Positions 17,102 to 24,580 of a stretch of DNA of 64,000 bases are shown piece after piece. Both the position numbers and the translations under genes were made by a program. Source of the DNA: Deltaproteobacteria bacterium (lineage in GTDB: Bacteria > Myxococcota_A > Polyangia > Polyangiales > JADJMO01); the NCBI GenBank assembly GCA_016182965.1, contig JACPFM010000136.1:10525-74524 (forward strand), read 5' to 3'. Every line of letters begins with the position of its first letter. The stretch's first letter is position 1. A model generated the notes under the pieces. The model saw only the letters and a list, made by a program, of their open reading frames with translations, ran no database searches and was not told the origin of the DNA.

Positions 17102-17205
17102 CGGAGCAGACCAGAACCACACGCGAGGCGCGTCGGCAATACCGTTAAGGAGCACGCAGTGCGTCGAACGCACGCCGTGGCGCGATGCGCTAAGCTGCCG
17201 GCGGA

Positions 17206-18051
17206 ATGATCCAGCGCCTGCGCTTCGGGGTGATCCCGGACTCGGATCAGGGGTACGCGTCCGCCGACCGGTTCGCGTCGGCCCTGTCCGCGCTCATCGG
17301 CGTCCCGGTCGAGGTGCACCGCGCGATCGACTACCGCGTGCTGCTCGCGTCCCTCGAGCAGGGGCGCATCGAGCTCGCGTGGGTGCCGCCGCTCGCCGCG
17401 GCGCGCGCGCTCCGCGCCGGCTCGGTGATCGAGGTCGCGGTCACGATGCGCAGCGGTTCGTCGAGCTACTACACCGGGCTCGTGAGCCTCAAGGGCGGCA
17501 AGATCGAGTCGCTGAAGGACCTCGACGGCGTGCGCGCGGCGTGGGTCGATCGCGAGAGCGCCTCCGGCTACCTCGTCATCCGGGCCGCGCTCCGCGAGCA
17601 GGGGGTCAGCCTCGTGCGCGCGTTCTCCGAGGAGATCTTCGTGCGCAGCCACGCCGAGGTCGCGCGCGCGGTGGCCGAAGGGCGCGTCGACGTGGGCGCG
17701 ACCTGCTTCAATTTCGTGAGCGGCACGGTCGAGATCGCGCGCTCCGGGTTCAAGGATCACGGCGGCGTGAGCGACGACACCTTCCAGCTGCTCGCGCACG
17801 CCGGGCCGATCCCGAGCGACATCGTGGCGGCGCATCGCGCGGTCCCGTCGAAGTGGCTGCAGCTGCTGCAGTCGGCGCTGGTCGACGCCCGCCCGGCGAG
17901 CGTCCACGAGGCGGCCAAGGACCTGGTGCACGCCGACGGCTTCGTGCGCCCGACCGTCGAGCACCGCGACATGCTCACCGCGCTCCTGCAGATGGTCGAT
18001 CGGCCGAGCAGCGGGAGCGTCCTGCCGCCGCCGATGCCCGTTCGCCGATAG
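17206..18051 (+). CDS. PhnD-like substrate-binding domain protein lacking an export signal
   Basis: This 281-residue protein has the fold signature of phosphate/phosphonate periplasmic binding proteins (PhnD-like, type II). It includes FGVIPDSDQGYAS at the N-terminus, RIELAWVPPLAAARAL, LKDLDGVRAAWVDRESASGY and GRVDVGATCFNFVSG. Unlike transporter-associated members it has no signal peptide or lipobox, and no ABC permease or ATPase is adjacent. It is therefore probably a cytoplasmic ligand sensor or an orphan domain, not an uptake protein. The ligand is unknown. Confidence 0.75.
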   Translation: MIQRLRFGVIPDSDQGYASADRFASALSALIGVPVEVHRAIDYRVLLASLEQGRIELAWVPPLAAARALRAGSVIEVAVTMRSGSSSYYTGLVSLKGGKIESLKDLDGVRAAWVDRESASGYLVIRAALREQGVSLVRAFSEEIFVRSHAEVARAVAEGRVDVGATCFNFVSGTVEIARSGFKDHGGVSDDTFQLLAHAGPIPSDIVAAHRAVPSKWLQLLQSALVDARPASVHEAAKDLVHADGFVRPTVEHRDMLTALLQMVDRPSSGSVLPPPMPVRR

Positions 18052-18086
18052 GTGACGGTCGCGCGCGGCTCGGGTATGCGTCACGC

Positions 18087-18737
18087 ATGTCGCGTCTCGC
18101 CCTCGTCGCCTTCGCCGTCGCGCTCTTCGGGTGCAAGGAGCCGCCCAAGGACGCACCCGCCGCCGCCTCCAGCGTCGCGCCTGCATCTTCGCCCGCGGCG
18201 GCCGCGCCCGCGAGCGCCGCCCCGAGCGCGTCCGTAGCGGCCGTCCCCAGCGCCTCGGCGGCGCCCTCGCACTCGCCGCACTGCGAGGTCGAGGTCTTCG
18301 GCAAGGTCACCAACATGCCGAAGAACCTACAGAAGGGCGCGGAGGTCGTGGTGTTCGTCGCGCAGAACGACTGCCTCGCCGACGACGCGCAGATCCTCGG
18401 CCACAGCGAGGTCGGCTCCGACGGCAACCTCGTGATCGAGGTCTTCCCCAAGTGGGGCACCGACGTGACCATCTGCGCCGCCGTCGTCCCCGGCGAGGGC
18501 AAGCCCTCGGTTAGCTACGGCAAGGCGAAGGGGAAGTTCCACGCCGAGGCCGAGGGCGAGGTCACCTTCAACGACGTGACGATCGACCTCGCGCCCGGCA
18601 AGCCGCACGTCTTCCCGAAAGACGCCTCCGACGTGCCGCCCTCCAAGATGCCGTCGAGCATGGCGTCCGCGGCGCCCTCGGCCGCGGCGTCGGCCGCCCC
18701 CTCGGCGAAGACCGCACCGCCGGCGAAGAAGCCCTAG
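18087..18737 (+). CDS. Ala/Ser/Pro-rich lipoprotein
   Basis: This 216-residue protein has a signal peptide with lipobox ALFGC (Cys16), a linker of Ala/Ser/Pro, and a compact beta-rich domain (CEVEVFGKVTNMPKNLQKGAEVVVFVAQNDC and onward, about residues 67-175). The C-terminal tail is again Ala/Pro/Ser. The central domain has paired Cys and looks like a small Ig-like or carboxypeptidase-regulatory-like sandwich, but no family was identified. The next gene begins 3 bp after its stop, so the two probably form an operon. Confidence 0.7.
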   Translation: MSRLALVAFAVALFGCKEPPKDAPAAASSVAPASSPAAAAPASAAPSASVAAVPSASAAPSHSPHCEVEVFGKVTNMPKNLQKGAEVVVFVAQNDCLADDAQILGHSEVGSDGNLVIEVFPKWGTDVTICAAVVPGEGKPSVSYGKAKGKFHAEAEGEVTFNDVTIDLAPGKPHVFPKDASDVPPSKMPSSMASAAPSAAASAAPSAKTAPPAKKP

Positions 18738-18740
18738 CGC

Positions 18741-19130
18741 ATGGAGAGCGCGCTGCTCGCGGCACGACGCGCCGGCGCCCGCCTGCTGATCGGCGGGGTG
18801 GCGCTGCTCGTCGCGGGGCTGATCATCCTCGTGGTCGCCGACCAGCGCACGGGCGGCGCCGTCACGCACCCGGACATCTCCGCGGAGGGGCGCCGCGCAT
18901 CTTTCCTCGCCGGCTTCCCAGCCACCCTCGGGTACGTGCTCGCCGCGCTCGGCGTCTACAAGCTGCTCGCCGGGCGCGGTCCGGGCCACGCCTCGAAGTC
19001 GAAGCTGGTCCTCGTCGGTCGCGCGCTCTTCGGCATCTTGGCCGCGGCGGTGTTCTTCGCGGGCGCGTTCTGGATCGTGATGGCGATTCGCGATCCTTCA
19101 GTGCCCATCCCACGCACCCCGACGCCGTAG
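18741..19130 (+). CDS. Small integral membrane protein
   Basis: This 129-residue protein has three hydrophobic helices: ARLLIGGVALLVAGLIILVVA, SFLAGFPATLGYVLAALGVYKLLA and ALFGILAAAVFFAGAFWIVMAI. Positive residues lie between them and the tail is Pro-rich. No family was recognised. It starts 3 bp after the lipoprotein gene. Its last 33 bp overlap the 3' end of cysN on the other strand. Confidence 0.7.
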   Translation: MESALLAARRAGARLLIGGVALLVAGLIILVVADQRTGGAVTHPDISAEGRRASFLAGFPATLGYVLAALGVYKLLAGRGPGHASKSKLVLVGRALFGILAAAVFFAGAFWIVMAIRDPSVPIPRTPTP

Positions 19131-20804
19131 CGCCTCGAGCAGGCACGCGGCGAGGCGTTCGCGCTCTTCGGCCGGATCGAGCGGCACGTCGGTCCACTCT
19201 GCGTCGCCGACCCGCAGCCGGGCGCGCGGCGCGCCTCGCTCTGCCGCGATCGCGACGAGCCCGCCGGCCGCGCACGCGAGCAGCGCCCCCTCGGTCACGA
19301 GGGGGCTGGCCGGCAGCGCGAACGCGACCCGGCCGACATCGAACAGCTGTCGTTCGAGCACCCACGCGAGGGCGCGCGCGTCTTCGAGCGACGGGAGCGC
19401 CACGGTGACCGCGGCACCGCTCTGCCCGAGGCGGGCGCGTCGCTCCGCGGCGCTGACCTGCGTGCGCTCGCCGCCCGGTGCGAGCGCGGGCGCCGGCGCG
19501 TCGACGATCATGCCCGCGGCCACCGTGTCGTTGGTGATCGAGTCGATGAGGACGAACGCGCCGGAGCCGCGGTTCTTCGCGTAGGCGTCGTGGAAGATCG
19601 GCCGCTGCGTGCGCACCGCGATGCGGCCGATGTCGTTGAGCGCGAGCGTCGTCGCCGGGCGCGGCTCGAGGGTCTCCGGATCGGTGATCGCGCGCACCTG
19701 CTCGACGCGCGCGCGGACCATCTGCGTCGTGTGCTTGAGCAGGTACGAGCGCTCCGGATCGAGCGGGCGCTCGCTCATCCACACCACCATCGCCTCGAAC
19801 GCCGCGTCGACACGGGGCAGGTCGTGCGGGTGGGCGAGCATGTCGCCGCGGCTGACGTCGATCTCGTCGGCGAGGCGCAGCGACACGCTCATCGGCGCGA
19901 ACGCCTCGTCGCGCGGACCCTCCCAGGTGTCGATGGAGACGACCCTGGTCCGCTTGTTCGACGGCAGCGCCACCACCTCGTCGCCCACGCGCACGACGCC
20001 GGAGGCGATCTGCCCGGCGAAGCCGCGGTAGGTGAGGTCGGGGCGGATCACGTACTGTACCGGGTAGCGCAGGTCGTCGAGGTTGCGGTCGGCCGAGATG
20101 GGGAGCGTCTCGAGCAGCTCGAGGAGCGTGCCGCCCGTCCACCACGGCATCGACTCGCTCGGGTGCACGACGTTGTCGCCGCGCAGCGCGCTGATCGGCA
20201 CGAAGTGCACGTCCTTGAACGCGAGCCGCTCCGCGAACGCCCCGAGCTCGGCCCGGATGGCCTCGAAGACGTCCTGCGACCAGTCGCGGAGGTCCATCTT
20301 GTTCACGCCGACGACGAGGTGCGGGATCCCGAGCAGCGAGGCGATGTACGCGTGCCGCCGCGACTGCGGAAGGATGCCGAGCCGCGCGTCGATCAGGATG
20401 ATCGCCACGTTCGCGGTCGACGCGCCGGTCGCCATGTTGCGCGTGTACTGCACGTGGCCCGGCGTGTCCGCGATGATGAACTTCCGCTTGCTCGTCGAGA
20501 AGTAGCGGTACGCGACGTCGATGGTGATGCCCTGCTCACGCTCGGCCTTCAGCCCGTCGGTGAACAGCGAGAAGTCGATCTCGCTCTCGGCCGCGGCGCC
20601 GCGCGTCGCGCCCTTGATCGACGCGCGCTTCACCGCCTCGAGCTGATCTTCGTAGAGGCCGTGCGTGTCGTGCAGCAGCCGGCCGATGAGGGTGCTCTTG
20701 CCGTCGTCGACCGAGCCGACGGCGACGAACCGCAGCAGCTCCTTCTCCTCGTGCTGCCGGAGGTAGCCCTCGATGTCGCGCTCGATGAGGTCGGTGTCGA
20801 TCAT
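19098..20804 (-). CDS. cysN: Sulfate adenylyltransferase subunit 1 with degenerate APS-kinase tail
   Basis: This is the GTPase subunit of ATP sulfurylase, which with CysD makes adenosine 5'-phosphosulfate. The 568 residues contain the EF-Tu-like G motifs (GSVDDGKST, DTPGH, NKMD) and the CysN-specific QSRRHAYIASLLGI and SNKRT regions. After the core (about 440 residues), residues ARLGQSGAAVTVALPSLEDA align well with the start of the CysC domain in CysNC fusions, but the P-loop is gone (expected GLPxxGKST, seen ALPSLEDAR). The GDN-type motif is also replaced (ALPASPL), leaving only about 110 residues. APS-kinase activity is therefore not expected. The gene follows cysD on the minus strand across a repeat-filled gap of 200 bp. 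Confidence 0.9.
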   Translation of the reverse strand: MIDTDLIERDIEGYLRQHEEKELLRFVAVGSVDDGKSTLIGRLLHDTHGLYEDQLEAVKRASIKGATRGAAAESEIDFSLFTDGLKAEREQGITIDVAYRYFSTSKRKFIIADTPGHVQYTRNMATGASTANVAIILIDARLGILPQSRRHAYIASLLGIPHLVVGVNKMDLRDWSQDVFEAIRAELGAFAERLAFKDVHFVPISALRGDNVVHPSESMPWWTGGTLLELLETLPISADRNLDDLRYPVQYVIRPDLTYRGFAGQIASGVVRVGDEVVALPSNKRTRVVSIDTWEGPRDEAFAPMSVSLRLADEIDVSRGDMLAHPHDLPRVDAAFEAMVVWMSERPLDPERSYLLKHTTQMVRARVEQVRAITDPETLEPRPATTLALNDIGRIAVRTQRPIFHDAYAKNRGSGAFVLIDSITNDTVAAGMIVDAPAPALAPGGERTQVSAAERRARLGQSGAAVTVALPSLEDARALAWVLERQLFDVGRVAFALPASPLVTEGALLACAAGGLVAIAAERGAPRARLRVGDAEWTDVPLDPAEERERLAACLLEALRRRGAWDGH

Positions 20805-20808
20805 GGGG

Positions 20809-21003
20809 AGTCGTCAGTCGTCAGTCGGCAGTCGTCAGTCGTCAGTCGTCAGTCAGTCGTCAGTCGTCAGTCGTCAGTCGTCAGTCGTCAGTCGTCAGTC
20901 GCGGCCGGCGCAGAGCTCGGCTTCTCTGCGGCGACAGCGCCTGGGCGCACACGGCGGAGAGTCGTCGTCCGGCTGACGGCTGACGACTGACGACTGACGA
21001 CTC
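20809..21003. repeat. Heptanucleotide tandem repeat with inverted arm between cysD and cysN
   Basis: From about 20809 to 20901 the period-7 unit CGTCAGT is repeated about 12 times with a few interruptions. After a 70-bp spacer, about 20972-21003 holds the same units in inverted orientation (GACGACTGACGACTGACGAC). The arms can pair into a long stem. The block fills the gap between the cysD stop and the cysN start and ends about 5 nt before the cysN ATG, where no Shine-Dalgarno sequence is visible. Slippage here could change the spacing in the cysDN transcript. Confidence 0.9.
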
Positions 21004-21004
21004 A

Positions 21005-21949
21005 TCAGAAGTAGCCCTCGCGCTTCTTGGTCTCCATCGAGCCCTCCTCGTCGTGATCGATGAGGCGGCCCTGCCGCTCGCTGTGCGTCGCCAGGAGCAT
21101 CTCGCGGATGATCTCGGGGAGGGTCGTGGCGTTGGAGCGGATCGCGCCCGACAGCGGGTAGCACCCGAGCGTGCGGAAACGCACGACCTCCGTGCGCGGG
21201 ACCTCGCCGGGGCGCAGGCGCATGCGGTCGTCGTCGACCATGATCAGCGCCCCGTCGCGCTCGACCACCGGGCGCGGCGCGGCGAAGTACAGCGGCACGA
21301 TCGGGATGTTCTCGAGCCACACGTACTGCCACACGTCGAGCTCGGTCCAGTTCGACAGCGGGAACGCGCGGATCGACTCGCCCTTCTTGATGCGCCCGTT
21401 GTAGAGGCTCCACAGCTCCGGGCGCTGGTTCTTCGGGTCCCACTGGCCATGCGCGTCGCGGAACGAGTAGATGCGCTCCTTCGCGCGCGACTTCTCCTCG
21501 TCGCGCCGCGCGCCGCCGAACGCAGCGTCGAACCCGTGCACGCGCAGCGCATCGAGCAACGCGTGCGTCTTCATGACGGTCGTGTAGCGGTTGGAGCCCT
21601 GATCGAACGGGTTGATCCCCTCGGCGAGGGCGCGCTCGTTCTTGTGCACGATGAGCCGGGCGCCGATCTGCTTCGTCCACGCCTCGCGGTGCTCGTACAT
21701 CGCGCGGAACTTCCACGTGGTGTCGACGTGCAGCAGCGGGAACGGCAGCGGCCCCGGCGCGAACGCCTTCTGCGCGAGGCGCACCATCACGCTCGAGTCC
21801 TTGCCGATCGAGTACAGCATCACCGGTCGATCGAACTCGGCGGCGACCTCGCGAAGGATGTGGATGCTCTCGGCCTCGAGCTGCCGGAGGTGCGTGAGTC
21901 GCCGCGGATCGCGGCGCGGATCGAGCGCGCTGTCGGACGGGATCGGCAC
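21005..21949 (-). CDS. cysD: Sulfate adenylyltransferase subunit 2
   Basis: This is the catalytic PP-loop ATPase subunit of ATP sulfurylase. The 314 residues have the PP-loop in LYSIGKDSSVM, the family segments HVDTTWKFRAMYEHRE and GARRDEEKSRAKERIYSFRD, the SNWTELDVW motif, and the usual ending GSMETKKREGYF. It works with CysN to activate sulfate for reduction or sulfation. Neither an intact APS kinase nor CysH is in the window. cysD is upstream of cysN on the same strand and diverges from the gene at 22114. Confidence 0.96.
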   Translation of the reverse strand: MPIPSDSALDPRRDPRRLTHLRQLEAESIHILREVAAEFDRPVMLYSIGKDSSVMVRLAQKAFAPGPLPFPLLHVDTTWKFRAMYEHREAWTKQIGARLIVHKNERALAEGINPFDQGSNRYTTVMKTHALLDALRVHGFDAAFGGARRDEEKSRAKERIYSFRDAHGQWDPKNQRPELWSLYNGRIKKGESIRAFPLSNWTELDVWQYVWLENIPIVPLYFAAPRPVVERDGALIMVDDDRMRLRPGEVPRTEVVRFRTLGCYPLSGAIRSNATTLPEIIREMLLATHSERQGRLIDHDEEGSMETKKREGYF

Positions 21950-22113
21950 GGGCTTCGCTGCCAGCCTACCCCGGGTTCCTTCGCTACGCTAGAGGACCGT
22001 CCGTTTTCGCAGAATGTTCTTTGAGTATCGCGGCGCCGGCTGCCATGGCCGAGCTCGCTCCTCACCTCCAGAGGTGCCGCTCCGATCGCGAGCGCAGGGC
22101 GTACGCTGTCGGG

Positions 22114-22704
22114 ATGCGCTGGCAGGTGCTCGGAGGTCTGGGGATCGTTGCGCCGCTGCTCGCGTTCGCGTGGTCGACGGTGGCGGCGGCGCCGTCATCG
22201 GCGAGCGCTGTCGGTTCCGGAGCTTCCGGCGGGGCGGCCGCGGCGAAGGCGCCGACGCTCGTGAGCGCGCTCGATCACCTGAAGAAGGCCAAGGCGAAGC
22301 TCGAGTCGGCGCCCGACGATCCGGAGGGTGATCGCGCGCAGGCGCTGCTCGCGACCGACCGGGCCATAGTTGCGGTCGAGCGGGCGCTCGGCGTCGCGCC
22401 ACCCGGGCCGGTGAACGCGTCGGGGAAGGGCCTCGACGGCGCGACGATCGCGGCGACGTTCGCGCCGCAGAAGGGCATCCTCGAGAAGATCTGCTTCAAG
22501 CCCTATTCGGGCGGCGGATCGGCCAGCGTGAAGATCGAGATCATGGTCGGGGCGAGCGGCGTGGTGGTGGACGCCACGCTCGCGGAGCAGAAGGGCGGCG
22601 ACGCGCGCGTCGGACGTTGCCTGCTCGGTCAGGCGTGGTGGTGGCGTTTCCCGGCGTCGGCCGGCGCCTCGCACGCGGTCGTGCCGTTCGCGTTCACGAA
22701 GTGA
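22114..22704 (+). CDS. Exported protein with AgmX/TonB-like C-terminal domain
   Basis: This 196-residue protein has an N-terminal signal anchor or signal peptide (VLGGLGIVAPLLAFAWSTVAAAP), an Ala/Lys helical part, and a C-terminal domain containing KICFKPYSGGGSASVKIEIMVGASGVVVDATLAEQ and then CLLGQAWWWRFP. The arrangement resembles the AgmX/PglI and TonB C-terminal domains common in myxobacterial gliding and export proteins, but the match is weak. The ATG at 22114 was chosen because it opens the hydrophobic segment. The earlier in-frame codons back to 22021 add a charged leader. Divergent from cysD. Confidence 0.6.
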   Translation: MRWQVLGGLGIVAPLLAFAWSTVAAAPSSASAVGSGASGGAAAAKAPTLVSALDHLKKAKAKLESAPDDPEGDRAQALLATDRAIVAVERALGVAPPGPVNASGKGLDGATIAATFAPQKGILEKICFKPYSGGGSASVKIEIMVGASGVVVDATLAEQKGGDARVGRCLLGQAWWWRFPASAGASHAVVPFAFTK

Positions 22705-22832
22705 CGCGTGCGCGACGCCAGCGCGACGACTGCGGCGCGCGAGCGCGACGGTGCTCGATGGCTCGAGATCGCCGTGCTCTCTTGAACGCACGCGCAGTCG
22801 CGCAGCCCCGATCGGTGCGCTACGACGAGTGA

Positions 22833-23309
22833 ATGGCATCGCGGGCGGTCGGGACGACGAGGGACAGCGGAGCGCCCGGCGCACCCGAGAGCGTCCGTCG
22901 CGCGCCGCGCGCGGACTCGCTGCCACCGCGCGCGGAGTCGCTGCCACCGCGCGCGAAGTCGCTGCCACCGCGCGATCCACGCGTCACCCCGGCGACGTGG
23001 CGCGCCCTCGAGCGGTACGGCGAGGCGCTGGCGTCGTTCGAGGGCGCGCTGGCCGATCGGACGGGACTCGGCCGTATCGACGCGCGCTACGCCGACCTCG
23101 CCGCCGCTGCCGAGCAGGTCGTCCGCGCGCTGCTCGCCGATCGGAGCAAGAGCAGCGTGCGGTGGATGCCTGCCGCTCTCGACGCGGGACTCGAGGCGTA
23201 CGCGCTGGAGGCGCGCTCACCGGGCGAGCGCCCGGAGGACGACATCGCGTTCGCCGAGCACGCCCTGCGCGCCGCACGTTCGCTCGCTCGACCGGGCCCG
23301 CACGGCTGA
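22833..23309 (+). CDS. Hypothetical protein with SLPPRA repeats
   Basis: This 158-residue cytoplasmic protein begins with a basic disordered region carrying three 21-bp tandem repeats encoding a seven-residue SLPPRA(D/E/K) unit. A helical domain follows (DPRVTPATWRALERYGEALASFEGALADR and later). Third-position GC is high throughout, supporting that it is coding. No family was recognised. It lies 16 bp before a possible TTG start of the FIST gene, so it may belong to the same signalling operon. Confidence 0.6.
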   Translation: MASRAVGTTRDSGAPGAPESVRRAPRADSLPPRAESLPPRAKSLPPRDPRVTPATWRALERYGEALASFEGALADRTGLGRIDARYADLAAAAEQVVRALLADRSKSSVRWMPAALDAGLEAYALEARSPGERPEDDIAFAEHALRAARSLARPGPHG

Positions 23310-23388
23310 CGAAGCGGACTCTCTGTTGCAGAGTCGGGTCCCTTCGACCGCGTTGACAGCAGTAGCGGTCGACTCGATTCTTCTTTTC

Positions 23389-24567
23389 GTGGGGGTCAGC
23401 GTCGGCGTGGGCAGCAGCACGCTGCACGCCAGCCGTGAGGCTGGGCGCGAGGCGGCGCGCCGCGCGGTGGAGCGCTTGTCGGGGGCCCCGGCCCTCGTGC
23501 TGGTCTTCGCCACCGTCGGCTTCGATCAGCGCGAGCTGCTGCGCGGCATCGTCGACGTCACGGGCGCGGCGCCGCTCGCCGGCTGCTCCGGCACCGGCAT
23601 CATCACCCACGCGGGCTCCGACGAGTCGGCGTTCTGCGTCGCGGTCATGGCGCTCTCGTCCGACGGCGTGCACGTGCGCACGGCGGTCGGCCGCGAGGTC
23701 TCGCACGACGTGCGCGGCGCCGCCGAGGCGATCGCCGCCGCGGTGCGCGCGACGCCCGACCCGCGCGTCATCCTCCTCTTCCCCGACGGCCTCAAGGCGA
23801 ACGCGTCGGCGCTGCTCTCGGCGATCGACGCGCGGCTGCCGGCACCGCTGCCGATCCTCGGCGGGTCGGCCGGCGAGGTGATGCGGTTCGATCGGACCTA
23901 CCAGTACCACGACGGCGAGGTGCTCGAGGACGCGGTGGTCGGCGCCGTCCTCGGCGGACCGATCGACCTCGATCTCGAGGTGACCCACGGCTGCACCTTG
24001 CTCGGGCTCGTGCACGAGGTCACCAACGCCGACGACGGCCTCGTCCGCGAGATCGACGGGCGTCCGGCTTGGGACGTGATGAAGGAGTACGTCACCGATC
24101 CGTCGAAGGGGCTGAGCTCCCCCGACCAGCCGTACCTGTGCATGGCGCAGCCCCTGCCGGGGCCCTCCGGCGGCGAGGGCGAGCACCTGATCCGCGTCCC
24201 GCTCGGCCTCGACGAGAGCACCGGTGCGCTGTTCTTTCCGGGCGGCCTCGCGCGCGGCGACGAGCTGACCATGGCCCGCCGCGACGCCGAGAAGATCGCG
24301 CGCAACGCGACGGAGGCCGCGCACCGCCTCCGCGCGCGACACCCAGACCGCGCGCCGGCGTTGGTCCTGCAGTTCGACTGCGCGGGGCGCGGGGCGTCGC
24401 TCTATGGCCCCAACGTCACCTCGCAGCTGATCCAGCCGGTGCAGCAGGTCCTCGGCAAGGACGTGCCGTGGATCGGGTTCCATTCGTACGGCGAGCTCGC
24501 GCCGCTGCGCGGTCGCAACCACTTCCACCAATACACCATGGCGCTGTGCGCGCTCTATCACCGATGA
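23389..24567 (+). CDS. FIST-domain sensory protein
   Basis: This protein of about 392 residues contains the FIST N and FIST C domains, a predicted small-ligand-binding sensory module found in signal-transduction proteins. Visible features are VGVGSSTLHASREAGREAARRA at the start, PLAGCSGTGIIT, LLFPDGLKANASALLSAID, PILGGSAGEVMRFDRTYQY, and the C-terminal FDCAGRGASLYGPN and IGFHSYGELAPLRGRNHFHQYTMALC. There is no membrane segment, so it senses a cytoplasmic ligand, possibly an amino acid. The start is uncertain: GTG at 23389 fits the domain edge, whereas TTG at 23326 would add 21 residues. The kinase gene begins 14 bp after its stop. Confidence 0.85.
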   Translation: MGVSVGVGSSTLHASREAGREAARRAVERLSGAPALVLVFATVGFDQRELLRGIVDVTGAAPLAGCSGTGIITHAGSDESAFCVAVMALSSDGVHVRTAVGREVSHDVRGAAEAIAAAVRATPDPRVILLFPDGLKANASALLSAIDARLPAPLPILGGSAGEVMRFDRTYQYHDGEVLEDAVVGAVLGGPIDLDLEVTHGCTLLGLVHEVTNADDGLVREIDGRPAWDVMKEYVTDPSKGLSSPDQPYLCMAQPLPGPSGGEGEHLIRVPLGLDESTGALFFPGGLARGDELTMARRDAEKIARNATEAAHRLRARHPDRAPALVLQFDCAGRGASLYGPNVTSQLIQPVQQVLGKDVPWIGFHSYGELAPLRGRNHFHQYTMALCALYHR

Positions 24568-24580
24568 GCAGGGGGCAGCC

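Noticed and set aside
20809..21003. Heptad repeats as a CRISPR array
   Set aside because: The units are 7 bp and contiguous with no spacers, and no cas genes are near. It is a simple tandem repeat.
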